The notes: a model not told the origin generated them from the sequence alone. A DNA stretch of 22,963 nucleotides from Actinomycetes bacterium (GCA_023460175.1 JAEWRC010000123.1:1-22963); one strand, 5' to 3'. Positions 7,923 to 15,689 are shown, counted from the first letter of the stretch. Made by a program: numbers and translations.

Positions 7923-8875
7923 GGCCTCTTTCCTCCCCGCAGCACCGGGGTCACCAACTGTCCTGTGCGCAGGTAACTTTCGAGATTGCGCAAGGTCAGT
8001 TCCGCCATGGCCCGTCGGGTCCGCGCGGTGGCGCTGCCGATGTGCGGGAACAACACCACGTTGTCCAGCGCTCGCAACTGCGCGGGCACCTGCGGTTCGT
8101 CGGCGAACACGTCCAGACCGGCGCCGGCCAGTCGATCGGCGGACAGCAGTTCGATCAGCGCGGCCTCGTCGACCACGCTGCCGCGGGCGATGTTGATCAG
8201 GTAGCCCTGTGGCCCCAGTGCGGTCAGCACCTCGCGGTCGACGAGCTTCTCGGTGTCCTTGCCGCCGGCCGTGGCGACCATCAGAATGTCGACCGACTCG
8301 GCGAGTTCGCGCGCCGAATCCGCATACCGGTACGGCGAGCCCTCGATCCGACGACGGTTGTGATAGGCGATGGTGCAGTCGAAGGCCAGCAACCGCGTGG
8401 CGACGGCGGCCCCGAGCCGGCCCAGTCCGAGAATCCCCACCGTGCTGCCGGTCAGGTCGCGCGCATAGGGAAAGACGCCCTCGGTGGCCCAACGCCCCTC
8501 CCGCACAAAGCGATCCGCGGCCCCGAACCGGCGAAGGCACATCAGCATCAGACCGATGGCGGTGTCGGCGACGGTGTCCGAGAGCACATCGGGGGTGTTG
8601 CTGACACCGATCCCGCGCCGCCCGGCCGCCGCGAGGTCGATGTTGTCCACCCCGGCGCCGTTGTTGGCGATGGCGCCGAGATTGGGTAGCGCGGCGAACA
8701 GTTCGTCGTCGAGGCCGCGTCCGCCCGAGGCCAGGATGACCGTGACCGCCGGGCCGTTGTCGGCGAGGAACCGCTCGCGCTCCTCGCCCGGTGGCGGCAG
8801 GACCAGCGGCTGGTAGCGCTGCGCGACGAGTTCGGCCAACTGGGGCTCGAGGGCACCGACCTGCAGGATGTTCAT
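7919..8875 (-). CDS. D-2-hydroxyacid dehydrogenase (glyoxylate/hydroxypyruvate reductase type)
   Basis: This 318-residue NAD(P)-dependent enzyme of the D-isomer 2-hydroxyacid dehydrogenase family has a substrate domain (1-95 and the C-terminus) and a Rossmann domain with GLGRLG (150-155). The catalytic set is complete: Arg231 in NIARGSVVDE, Glu260 in ADEP and His278 in PHIGS. HNRR at about 172-175, just after the second beta strand, suggests NADPH preference. It would interconvert a 2-keto acid such as hydroxypyruvate or glyoxylate with the D-hydroxy acid. The start ATG 8875 faces the tetR gene across a 120-bp divergent region, so TetR control is plausible but unproven. Confidence 0.92.
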   Translation of the reverse strand: MNILQVGALEPQLAELVAQRYQPLVLPPPGEERERFLADNGPAVTVILASGGRGLDDELFAALPNLGAIANNGAGVDNIDLAAAGRRGIGVSNTPDVLSDTVADTAIGLMLMCLRRFGAADRFVREGRWATEGVFPYARDLTGSTVGILGLGRLGAAVATRLLAFDCTIAYHNRRRIEGSPYRYADSARELAESVDILMVATAGGKDTEKLVDREVLTALGPQGYLINIARGSVVDEAALIELLSADRLAGAGLDVFADEPQVPAQLRALDNVVLFPHIGSATARTRRAMAELTLRNLESYLRTGQLVTPVLRGGKRP

Positions 8876-8949
8876 GGTTCCACTGTGACCGATCGCTGCC
8901 GGCCGTGCGCGGCGTGGCCGAATCGGGCGTGCGGGATCTGGCCGAGCGT

Positions 8950-8955
8950 TATGGT
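8950..8955 (+). promoter_or_regulatory. Possible -10 element of the tetR gene
   Basis: TATGGT matches TANNNT and lies 40 nt before ATG 8996, within the divergent intergenic region. No clear -35 is visible. Confidence 0.3.
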
Positions 8956-8995
8956 TTTCGCAGAGGTCAAAAAGTCATCGTGTCGAGGATCCGGA

Positions 8996-9616
8996 ATGAC
9001 CAAGCCCCGCGTCGAGCCACGTCAGCAACGGTCGCGGGACACCTATGAGCGCATCCTGACCGTGGCCGCCGACATCTTCACCGAACTCGGCTACGCGGGC
9101 ACTACCACCAACAAGGTCGCGGAGTCCGCCGGCATCTCCATCGGCACGCTCTACCACTACTTTCCGGACAAGGACGCGCTGCTCTACGCCTTGGCCGAGC
9201 GGCACCTGGACCGGGGCGCGGCACATATCGAGTCCGTTTTCCAGGGGCTGCGCGAGACACAACCGGGGCTGGAGGACTCGCTGCGCACGGTGATCAAGGC
9301 GATCGTCCGCATGCACGTCGACGAGTTCAATCTGCACCACCTGCTCTGGGACAGCGCGCCGCGCTCGGTGGCGTTGCAGCGCCGGATGTACGAACTCGAC
9401 CAGGCCATCGCCGCCGAGGTGCTGTGGCACCTCGATCTCGCCGGTGTCGCGCGGGAAAACAGTGCGCTGATCGCCGACCTGCTCGTGGCCGGGGTCGAAC
9501 GGCAGGTGCACCGCGCGACCATCGATCCGATCCTGCACGGCGACCCGCGGGCCGACCCCGAGGTGCTGATCGAGGTGCTGACCCAGCTGTGGAAGTGCGC
9601 GTTGGAGGGCAGCTAG
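8996..9616 (+). CDS. TetR/AcrR-family transcriptional regulator
   Basis: This 206-residue protein has an N-terminal helix-turn-helix typical of TetR (about residues 13-60, with ADIFTELGYAGTTTNKVAE and the recognition part ISIGTLYHYFPDK). An all-helical ligand-binding and dimerisation domain of unknown specificity follows. The open frame runs up to 8885, but the extra 37 residues are Cys- and Trp-rich and unlike the family. ATG 8996 follows GAGGAT at 6 nt and begins the usual basic arm. Likely targets are its own gene and the divergent dehydrogenase; other candidates are the hydrolase and mce operon through the palindrome at 6945-6960. Confidence 0.92.
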   Translation: MTKPRVEPRQQRSRDTYERILTVAADIFTELGYAGTTTNKVAESAGISIGTLYHYFPDKDALLYALAERHLDRGAAHIESVFQGLRETQPGLEDSLRTVIKAIVRMHVDEFNLHHLLWDSAPRSVALQRRMYELDQAIAAEVLWHLDLAGVARENSALIADLLVAGVERQVHRATIDPILHGDPRADPEVLIEVLTQLWKCALEGS

Positions 9617-9631
9617 TCCTCAGCTAGTCCT
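9610..9631. repeat. 11-bp perfect tandem duplication at convergent gene ends
   Basis: CAGCTAGTCCT occurs twice head to tail. The first copy contains the TetR stop (TAG, 9614-9616) and the second the stop of the small minus-strand gene (CTA, 9624-9626). With one copy, both genes would end on the same CTAG, as the hydrolase and dehydrogenase still do. Confidence 0.9.
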
Positions 9632-9788
9632 GGTCGCGCTCGGCCTCGGCGAGCCGTTGGTGCAGCCGCGCGCGGATGTCGTTGGGCGTGTAGGCCTTGC
9701 GGCGCCGCTGGTCCCGGGCCACCAGGACCCCACCGGCGGCCACGCCGACGACACCGGCCAGGCCGATCCACTTCCAAACGTTGCGCAT
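9624..9788 (-). CDS. Small single-span membrane protein
   Basis: This 54-residue ORF begins MRNVWKWIGLAG, has one hydrophobic Gly/Ala/Val segment (about residues 7-24) ending in a basic stretch (RDQRRRK), then a charged helical tail (YTPNDIRARLHQRLAEAE). The pattern is a single-span membrane protein with the tail in the cytosol. An in-frame ATG at 9803 would add five residues. Codon use resembles its neighbours, with G or C in nearly every third position, which supports it as real. It is divergent from the YiiX-like gene with under 30 bp between starts. Function unknown; similar short proteins occur in mycobacteria as far as I recall. Confidence 0.7.
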   Translation of the reverse strand: MRNVWKWIGLAGVVGVAAGGVLVARDQRRRKAYTPNDIRARLHQRLAEAERDQD

Positions 9789-9817
9789 CGTCTCATTCTG
9801 CATAAGCTGCCCAGGTG

Positions 9818-10534
9818 ATGGCGCGCACCGGAGAACGACACGTCACGCTCGATCAGGCGCTGGAGGCCACCCGCACCGGGGACATCTGGCTGTTTCGCGG
9901 CGCCTCGGGCCCGGACCGGGCCATCCAGACGCTGACCAACAGCCCGGTCAACCACGTCGGCATGACGGTGGCCATCGACGACCTGCCGCCGCTGATCTGG
10001 CACGCCGAACTCGGCGACAAGCTGCTGGACTACTGGACCGGCAGCCACCACCGCGGCGTGCAACTCAACGATGCGCGCGCCGCCGTGGAGCAGTGGATGA
10101 ACAAGTACGGGCAACGTTGCTGGCTGCGCCAGCTGACCCCGTACGCCGACCGCGAGCAGGAGGATCGGCTGCTGAAGGTGATCGCCCGCATGGACGGGAC
10201 GCCCTTCCCGAGCACCGCGCGCCTGACGGGCCGCTGGATGCGCGGCCGGTTTCCCACCGTCAGCGACTGGACACGCGGGCTTCCGTTGGTGCACAACCGG
10301 GTTCGGCGATCGGCGGAGAAGGGCAAGCAGCATCGCCGGATGGCCGGCCTGGAGACCGCGTACTGCGCGGAGACGGTCGCCATCACCTACGAGGAGATGG
10401 GGCTGCTGAGCACCGAGAAACGGGAGAACTACTTCGATCCCGGATCCTTCTGGAGCGGGGATCGGCTGCCGTTGCGCGCCGGTTACGAGTTGGGCGAGGA
10501 GATTTCGGTGGTGCTCAGCGATTCGCGGGCGTAG
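9818..10534 (+). CDS. YiiX-like permuted papain-fold (NlpC/P60-related) protein
   Basis: This 238-residue protein has GDIWLFRG near the N-terminus, then NHVGM with His46, HAEL at about 62-65, and AYCAETVA with Cys183 towards the C-terminus. A His before the Cys is the order of circularly permuted papain-like enzymes (YiiX/YaeF group), which are thought to act on lipids, amide bonds or peptidoglycan links. No signal peptide is visible, so it would be cytosolic. GTG 9815 directly precedes ATG 9818 and either may start it. No Shine-Dalgarno is seen and CATAAG at 9801-9806 could serve a leaderless start. The 3' end overlaps the convergent acyl-CoA synthetase gene by 52 bp. Confidence 0.8.
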   Translation: MARTGERHVTLDQALEATRTGDIWLFRGASGPDRAIQTLTNSPVNHVGMTVAIDDLPPLIWHAELGDKLLDYWTGSHHRGVQLNDARAAVEQWMNKYGQRCWLRQLTPYADREQEDRLLKVIARMDGTPFPSTARLTGRWMRGRFPTVSDWTRGLPLVHNRVRRSAEKGKQHRRMAGLETAYCAETVAITYEEMGLLSTEKRENYFDPGSFWSGDRLPLRAGYELGEEISVVLSDSRA

Positions 10535-11991
10535 CGCCGAACCGCGGCCTTGTCGACCTTGCCGTTCGTGGTGTGCGGCAGCGCTGCGCGGAACAGCACG
10601 TGGCGGGGACGTTTGAAGCCGGCCAGCCGGTCCCGAACATGTTGGACCAGCTCGGCGGGGTCTTGTTCGGATCGGGTGACGACGACGGCGCAGATGGCCT
10701 CACCCCAGTGCGGATCCGGAACACCCACGACGGCAACGTGTTCGACCGATGGGTGCGTGGACAACACATCCTCGACCTCCCGGGAGGACACGTTCTCGCC
10801 GCCGGTGATGATCACGTCCTTGAGTCGGTCGACCACCACCAGACGCCCGGCCTCGTCGAATCGTCCGACGTCACCGGTGTGCAGCCAGCCGTCGACGGTC
10901 AACGGCCGGTGCGCGGGCCAGGACCGCGGGGCCACCTGGGGGCCACGGACCAGGATCTCGCCGTCGTCGCCGAGGCGGACCTCGACGCCCGGATGGGGGC
11001 GGCCCGTGCTGGCCAGGATCGAGGCCTGCCCCTGCGCTCCCGCGCGATGCTCGTCGGGTCCGAGAAAGGCGAGGTTTCCACCGGTTTCGGTCATTCCGTA
11101 GCCCTGATGGAAGCCCGCATCGAGCCGGCGCATCGCGCGGCTCAGCAGATCGGCGGGGATCGCCGCGGAACCGTAGGCGATGTCGCGCAGGGTGGGCAGC
11201 GTGGCGCGGGTGCGTTCCAGATACTCCAGCAGGCTGTGCAGCATGGTCGGCGCCAGCGAACACGACGTCACGCCGTGGCGGTTGACGGCGGCCGCGAAGG
11301 ACTCCGGCCGGTAGGCGGCCACCGGCAGCACGGTGGCCTGCACGGCGTGCTGGACCAGCAGGTTGTAGCCGGCGATGTGGCACATCGGAAACGGCAGCAG
11401 ATACACCCCGCCGGGCGCCACGGCGCGGCCGGTGACGGTGCCGGCCACGGCCGCCAGCAGCGAACGGTGCGAGTGCACAACACCTTTCGGTGCGCCGGTG
11501 GATCCGGTGGTGAACAGCAGCCACGCGGGGTCGTCGGTGTTGGCGTCGTCGGTGCTGGCATCGCCGTCCTCTGCCGGTGGCGGTGTCGACCATTCGGGGT
11601 CGTCGAACCCGACGAGCCGCCCGCCCGTCCCGGCCCCCAGCGCGGACAGGTACTTGGCGTCGCCGAGCACCACCGCGGGGTCGACGACGGCCAGCTGTCC
11701 GAGTTGTTCCTCGGCGCTGAGCCGTTGGTTGATCAGCGCCAGCACGCGACCGCTGCGGGGCACGCCGTAGTACAGCCCCGCGTAGTCCAGCCCGTTGTCG
11801 GCGATCACCGCGATTCGATCGCCGGGCCGGCTGCGCCGGTCGACCCACGCGGCGATTTCGGCGATGCGCCGGTCGAATTCGGCGAAGGTCACGCTCGGCC
11901 CGTCGGGAACGACCACCGCGGGCCGCTCGGGCACCGCGGCGGCGGCCGCTGTGATCAGGTCGTGTAACCGCGTCGGACCGGTGGCGGGCAA
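10483..11991 (-). CDS. AMP-forming acyl-CoA synthetase (FadD-like)
   Basis: This 502-residue ANL-superfamily adenylating enzyme has the P-loop TTGSTGAPKG (161-170), YGMTETGG (298-305), GWLHTGD (368-374), DRLKD hinge (388-392) and the C-terminal catalytic Lys478 in TNGKVDK, all intact. It should activate a carboxylic acid as acyl-AMP and then acyl-CoA. The chain length is not evident, and the rather short protein resembles medium-chain or o-succinylbenzoate-CoA-ligase-like members. The frame continues far upstream through the antisense of the lipoprotein gene; the first credible start is TTG 11991, 17 bp after the lipoprotein stop, with no clear Shine-Dalgarno. It is the last gene of a four-gene minus-strand run. 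Confidence 0.9.
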   Translation of the reverse strand: MPATGPTRLHDLITAAAAAVPERPAVVVPDGPSVTFAEFDRRIAEIAAWVDRRSRPGDRIAVIADNGLDYAGLYYGVPRSGRVLALINQRLSAEEQLGQLAVVDPAVVLGDAKYLSALGAGTGGRLVGFDDPEWSTPPPAEDGDASTDDANTDDPAWLLFTTGSTGAPKGVVHSHRSLLAAVAGTVTGRAVAPGGVYLLPFPMCHIAGYNLLVQHAVQATVLPVAAYRPESFAAAVNRHGVTSCSLAPTMLHSLLEYLERTRATLPTLRDIAYGSAAIPADLLSRAMRRLDAGFHQGYGMTETGGNLAFLGPDEHRAGAQGQASILASTGRPHPGVEVRLGDDGEILVRGPQVAPRSWPAHRPLTVDGWLHTGDVGRFDEAGRLVVVDRLKDVIITGGENVSSREVEDVLSTHPSVEHVAVVGVPDPHWGEAICAVVVTRSEQDPAELVQHVRDRLAGFKRPRHVLFRAALPHTTNGKVDKAAVRRYARESLSTTEISSPNS

Positions 11992-12008
11992 GCTGGTCGC
12001 TGTCTCGG

Positions 12009-12608
12009 CTACGAAGTGCGCAGGAACTGGCCGTCGGCGTCGTAGTACACCGACTGCCGATCGCGCTGCGGTCCATTGACAATCGAGAGTTGCACCGGAC
12101 CGGTCTCGTCCGCACGACTGGCCGACACTCCGGAGGCCGACATCTCGCTGCGCTCGCCCTGCACCCGGTCGAACGAGTCCTGCCACGCTGCGACCAGGGT
12201 TTCGGGGCTGACTTCGTGCGCACCGAACAGCGTCGCGGTGAGTGCCTCGTAGTTGTCCGCGCCGCCGTAGTCGTACGGATGCACCAATTTGCGTCCGTCC
12301 GGGTAGGCGACGTACTGGTTGAGTTCGGTGGGCTTGGCGGGGTCCAGCGCGTCGAACGTCGCCGAGCCGCCGGGCGAGATCATCAAGCTCTTGAGCTGGA
12401 TCTCCTCCAGCGGGGCGCCGGTCTGCTCCTGCAGCGTCGACAGCGCCCAGTTCACCGTGTCCAGGGTCAGCTCGCTGGGTTGCTCGGCGGTGGCGGCGGT
12501 GGCTACCGCGCTGGGTTCCGAGGCCGGGGTGACACCGTTCCCGCACGCTGCCACCGTCGCGCTAAGGAACACCGCAACACCGATCGCCGTCAGCCTGCTT
12601 GTCCTCAT
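12009..12608 (-). CDS. Putative lipoprotein
   Basis: This 199-residue protein has a type II signal peptide: basic MRTSR start, hydrophobic core and lipobox VAAC with Cys22. After cleavage and lipidation the mature protein would be anchored to the outer face of the plasma membrane. A Thr/Ala-rich linker (about 24-45) leads to a globular part with no family I recognise. It is 38 bp after the GNAT gene and 17 bp before the acyl-CoA synthetase gene, so probably co-transcribed. GATGAGGAT precedes ATG 12608. Confidence 0.82.
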   Translation of the reverse strand: MRTSRLTAIGVAVFLSATVAACGNGVTPASEPSAVATAATAEQPSELTLDTVNWALSTLQEQTGAPLEEIQLKSLMISPGGSATFDALDPAKPTELNQYVAYPDGRKLVHPYDYGGADNYEALTATLFGAHEVSPETLVAAWQDSFDRVQGERSEMSASGVSASRADETGPVQLSIVNGPQRDRQSVYYDADGQFLRTS

Positions 12609-12646
12609 ATCCTCATCAATCTGTCTTGAATTGTCATGGCGTTGGC

Positions 12647-13195
12647 CTAGTTCGGTAACTCAACCAGCGATCGTTCGAATGTCAACACGTTCACCACCTC
12701 TCCGGAGGGGGCGAGTTCGTCGTGCGGCCCCTCGGTCTGGGCGAAACCGGCGTCCTCGAGGACACGACGAGATCCGTCGTTCGCGGAATCGGTCCGGGCG
12801 TCAAGGTAGCGGAATCCCGCATCGGCGGCCACTCTGAGCAGCGCGCGCAACCCGTGGCGCGCCGCGCCGCGGCCGCGCGCCTGCGGGGTCAACCAGAACC
12901 CGACCTCGGCGCGGTCCGACCGGACATCGAAGAGCACGATGCTGCCCAGGAACTCGTCGGAATCGGCGTCGGCGATGGCGAGCACCGCCAGCGAGCCGTC
13001 GTCGAGGCCCCGGGCGATCTCGTGGTCCACCTGGTCCCGAACGATCTGCGGTGAGTACTCCGCCAGCGGCAGGTGCCCATAGCGTTGCACCGCCTCGTCC
13101 CTGGTGCCCGCGGCAAAGGCCTCGGCGTCGCGGTGGCCGAGGCGCCGAACGCTCACATCACCTTCACGGCCGGGAAGACACTCGGTTATGCGCAT
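12647..13195 (-). CDS. GNAT-family N-acetyltransferase (RimJ/RimL-like)
   Basis: This 182-residue protein with a GNAT fold begins the domain at VSVRRLGHRDAEAF and carries the acetyl-CoA pyrophosphate-binding motif QARGRGAA (105-112). It continues with YLDARTDSANDGSRRVLEDAGF, the usual C-terminal pattern of RimJ/RimL-type acetyltransferases. Substrate unknown. AGGAGG sits only one base before ATG 13195, too close for a normal Shine-Dalgarno, so GTG at codon 14 could be an alternative start. It follows the membrane protein gene by 17 bp. Confidence 0.88.
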   Translation of the reverse strand: MRITECLPGREGDVSVRRLGHRDAEAFAAGTRDEAVQRYGHLPLAEYSPQIVRDQVDHEIARGLDDGSLAVLAIADADSDEFLGSIVLFDVRSDRAEVGFWLTPQARGRGAARHGLRALLRVAADAGFRYLDARTDSANDGSRRVLEDAGFAQTEGPHDELAPSGEVVNVLTFERSLVELPN

Positions 13196-13212
13196 GCCTC
13201 CTGTCTACCCGG

Positions 13213-13803
13213 TCAGTGACGAACACCGGCGCCGAGATCCGCGTCACTCCACAGGCTCGACGCGGCGTGGCCCAGAAGGAGTTTCGGATAGTAGGTCCAG
13301 GCGAACCAGGGGGCGACGGTCGAGGGGCCGAGCACGCGGTCGAGGGCCAGTCCCCCAGCGGTGAGCGCCACGCCCAACCCGCGTCGATGCCGCGGCAAGC
13401 CGCGGATGACGGCGGTGGCGGCCATCAGGTAGCCGTAGTGCAGCGCCGACCAGCCGAGCACGCGATCCTGGCGCCCCACGCTGCGGTCGGCGAGCGCGAT
13501 CGCCACGGGGTGCAGGTGCAGTCCGGCGAACTGCAAGTGTTGGCGGTGGCCTTGGCCCGGTCGCTCGTACCAGCGGGCACAGGCCTGGGTGTTGTTGACA
13601 TAGGCGCCGCCGACGAGGTCGGTCGCGAGCACCGAAAGTACCGGCGTCACCGCGGTGTTCGCCCCGGCGCGCCGCGCGGTCCACACGCTGGCGACCAGGC
13701 CGCCCGCGCTCGCGGCCACGGTGAGCACCGTGTTGGTCCGCGTGGCCTCGGGCCCGACGAACTCCGCCCAGGACCGTCGAAACCGCGCCGCGAACCGTGT
13801 CAT
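13213..13803 (-). CDS. Conserved membrane protein of unknown function
   Basis: This 196-residue protein has about four hydrophobic segments (near residues 26-44, 52-70, 110-135 and 143-175), Trp/Tyr-rich near the end (APWFAWTYYPKLLLGH). No family recognised. As in the GNAT gene, AGGAGG sits immediately before the ATG. An in-frame TAG four codons upstream excludes any longer start. It heads the four-gene minus-strand unit and is divergent from a methyltransferase gene across a region with a perfect inverted repeat. Confidence 0.75.
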   Translation of the reverse strand: MTRFAARFRRSWAEFVGPEATRTNTVLTVAASAGGLVASVWTARRAGANTAVTPVLSVLATDLVGGAYVNNTQACARWYERPGQGHRQHLQFAGLHLHPVAIALADRSVGRQDRVLGWSALHYGYLMAATAVIRGLPRHRRGLGVALTAGGLALDRVLGPSTVAPWFAWTYYPKLLLGHAASSLWSDADLGAGVRH

Positions 13804-13851
13804 TCCTCCTGCCTACACCGTGGGGCGCTGCCGCTGCGCGCCGATCCTCGA

Positions 13852-13870
13852 GATTGCCTAGTTGGCAATC
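13852..13870. promoter_or_regulatory. Perfect inverted repeat, candidate operator
   Basis: GATTGCC-TAGTT-GGCAATC has 7-bp perfect arms and a 5-bp spacer. It lies between the divergent starts of the membrane-protein operon (13803) and the methyltransferase gene (13910). TTGCC...GGCAA palindromes of this size are common for MarR-like or other dimeric regulators. No such regulator gene is nearby. Confidence 0.45.
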
Positions 13871-13909
13871 CCGGTTGCCTTGCCGACGGGGCGGCGTCAC
13901 CATCGCAGG

Positions 13910-14596
13910 ATGACCGACGCCGCTGACCTGTTCGACGACCGCGCGCAGGCCGATACCTACGCCGACCGCGTCGCGCAGATGGTGCCCGCCTATCGGGACG
14001 TACACCGCATGGCGGGCGTACTCATCGACGAATACGCTGCGCGCGACGCCCGGATATTGGTGCTCGGCGCGGGCGGCGGACTCGAAACGAAGGCCTTCGC
14101 CGAGACCCACCCGGAGTGGACCTTCGAAGCGGTCGACCCGGCTGCCGCCATGCTGGACCTGGCGACCAAAACCCTTGGACCACTGGCATCGCGGGTACGC
14201 ATGCACCACGGATACATCGACAGCGCCTCCCGCGGCCCGTTCGCCGCCGCGACCAGCCTGCTGACCCTGCACTTCCTGGAGCCAGAACTGCGGCGCCACA
14301 CCGCCGCCGAGGTGCGGCAACGATTGGCGCCGGGGGCGCCGTTCGTCGTCATGCACCTGAGCATTCCGGCCCGCGACGACGCCGAGCGGGCGTCGTGGTT
14401 GCGCCGCCACGCCGCCAACCTCGTCGCCGCCGGCATCGAACCGGAGGCTGCCGAGCAGGCCTGCGCCACGATCACCGACCAGGTGTCCGTGCTGACCCCC
14501 GAACAGGACCGGGCGGTCCTCGAGGACGCCGGCTTCACCGAGGTCACCGAGTTCTTCTCGGCGTTCACGTTTCGCGGCTGGGTCGGCTACGCCTGA
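13910..14596 (+). CDS. Class I SAM-dependent methyltransferase
   Basis: This 228-residue protein has a Rossmann-like methyltransferase domain: motif I VLGAGGG (51-57), acidic ribose-binding region FEAVDPAAAML, and LLTLHFLEP as the later motif. The opening (LFDDRAQADTYADRV) resembles small-molecule or tRNA-cmo5U-type methyltransferases, but no substrate can be named. TTG 13862 would lengthen it by 16 residues, but that stretch lies in the operator-like region, so ATG 13910 is preferred. The stop lies in a short hairpin shared with the convergent DUF1254/DUF1214 gene. Confidence 0.87.
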   Translation: MTDAADLFDDRAQADTYADRVAQMVPAYRDVHRMAGVLIDEYAARDARILVLGAGGGLETKAFAETHPEWTFEAVDPAAAMLDLATKTLGPLASRVRMHHGYIDSASRGPFAAATSLLTLHFLEPELRRHTAAEVRQRLAPGAPFVVMHLSIPARDDAERASWLRRHAANLVAAGIEPEAAEQACATITDQVSVLTPEQDRAVLEDAGFTEVTEFFSAFTFRGWVGYA

Positions 14597-14607
14597 GGCG
14601 ACCTCAG
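14593..14607. terminator. Small hairpin spanning two convergent stop codons
   Basis: CTGAGG-CGA-CCTCAG is a 6-bp perfect stem with a 3-nt loop. The left arm contains the methyltransferase TGA (14594-14596) and the right arm, on the other strand, the TGA of the DUF1254/DUF1214 gene (14604-14606). There is no U-tract, so terminator function is only possible. Confidence 0.35.
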
Positions 14608-15545
14608 CGCAGCGTGGGCGGTCTCCAACGTCCGTCGAGGATCTCCGGGCGGGGGCGGTAGAGCCGGATCAGGTAGTTCCACCCGTCGGGGGTGAGGATG
14701 GCGTTGGCCGGGGTCTCCGCGCCGACCGAGCCGAGGAAACGCACGGTGACCGAACCGTCGTCGTCACGCGCCGCGGTGACACTGTTGACCGTGTAGAGGT
14801 CCTGCGCATTCTTCTCGAAGAAGCCGCGGGCGTTGTACACCGACACCGACCAGAACGCGTCGACCGGAACGTCGGTGAACACCAGGGCGTAGTCGCCCGG
14901 CGGCACGCCGGGGTCGACACCGATGTAGGTCGCCTCCGAGGTGGGTAGCCCGCCCCAACCGGCGGCCGTGCCGATCAGGTGACGGACCGGATCGACCTCG
15001 TCGCGCGTGCCGAACGTGCGGTCGAAGTCGTCGAGTCCGCGCGCAAGCTGCAGCAGCGCGTTGCGGGTGGCGTCCAGGCTCGCGACGTCGTAGTCCGGCG
15101 ACACGAACAGCTCCGGTGCATCGGCGGCGATCTCGAGCCGGTCCTGGAGTGCCGAGACCGCCGCGACGTCGGCAGCATCCCTGGGATCGACCAGGATTCG
15201 CACGCCGACAAGGACATGACGAGATCCGCGTTGCTCGCTGGTCAGCACGTGCTCGCCGGGCTGGTGGATGACGCCGGTGACGTAGTGGTCCTCGTTGACG
15301 ACCATCGCCGACAGGTACCGCCCCGCCGCGTCCGGCAACGTCAGGCGCGCGGGCCGGTCCAGGTCGACGACAGCGAAGCTGTAGAGGGTGTCGCGGTTGA
15401 GTCGGATCACCGTCTGCGCATCGATGCTGGCCGGCGTGCGGTTGTGCCGGAATCGGCCGACTCCCCCGGCCTCGCCCTGGATGTCGGAGAGCATCCGGTG
15501 GGTCTCGGCGCGGACGAAGTTGTCCGCGTTCACCAGGATCGTCAT
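14604..15545 (-). CDS. DUF1254/DUF1214 domain protein
   Basis: This 313-residue protein has an N-terminal DUF1254 part (RFRHNRTPASIDAQTVIRLN, then RDTLYSFAVVDL) and a C-terminal DUF1214 part (PGDYALVFTDVPVDAFWSVS, then AILTPDGWNYLIRLYRP). Biochemical function of this pair is not established. The frame extends to GTG 15662, but family similarity begins at MTILVNADNF, so ATG 15545 is chosen; the longer form would add 39 residues including two adjacent cysteines. It is divergent from the second methyltransferase and convergent with the first. No signal peptide is visible with the chosen start. Confidence 0.85.
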   Translation of the reverse strand: MTILVNADNFVRAETHRMLSDIQGEAGGVGRFRHNRTPASIDAQTVIRLNRDTLYSFAVVDLDRPARLTLPDAAGRYLSAMVVNEDHYVTGVIHQPGEHVLTSEQRGSRHVLVGVRILVDPRDAADVAAVSALQDRLEIAADAPELFVSPDYDVASLDATRNALLQLARGLDDFDRTFGTRDEVDPVRHLIGTAAGWGGLPTSEATYIGVDPGVPPGDYALVFTDVPVDAFWSVSVYNARGFFEKNAQDLYTVNSVTAARDDDGSVTVRFLGSVGAETPANAILTPDGWNYLIRLYRPRPEILDGRWRPPTLR

Positions 15546-15689
15546 GGGCCACTCGCTTTCTGGTGGTTCGACGCCCTCAGTGTGCGGTACGGCCGCCGTC
15601 GACGCGATACAGCAGGCGACCGTCGCGTCAAAGAAGTTCCGCACCGCGTCGTCGTCGGTCACGCCGGTCCGGACGAGGGTGGCGTTGCC

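Noticed and set aside
7005..8540. Minus-strand ORF of 511 codons across the hydrolase
   Set aside because: It mixes the antisense of the hydrolase with an alternative frame of the dehydrogenase; neither half resembles a protein family.
11992..12546. Upstream extension of the acyl-CoA synthetase frame to 687 codons
   Set aside because: The extension is out of frame within the lipoprotein gene, Arg-rich and unlike any ANL enzyme N-terminus; TTG 11991 is the first credible start.
15546..15662. N-terminal extension of the DUF1254/DUF1214 protein from GTG 15662
   Set aside because: The added 39 residues are not family-like, and they occupy the region expected to hold the divergent promoters.
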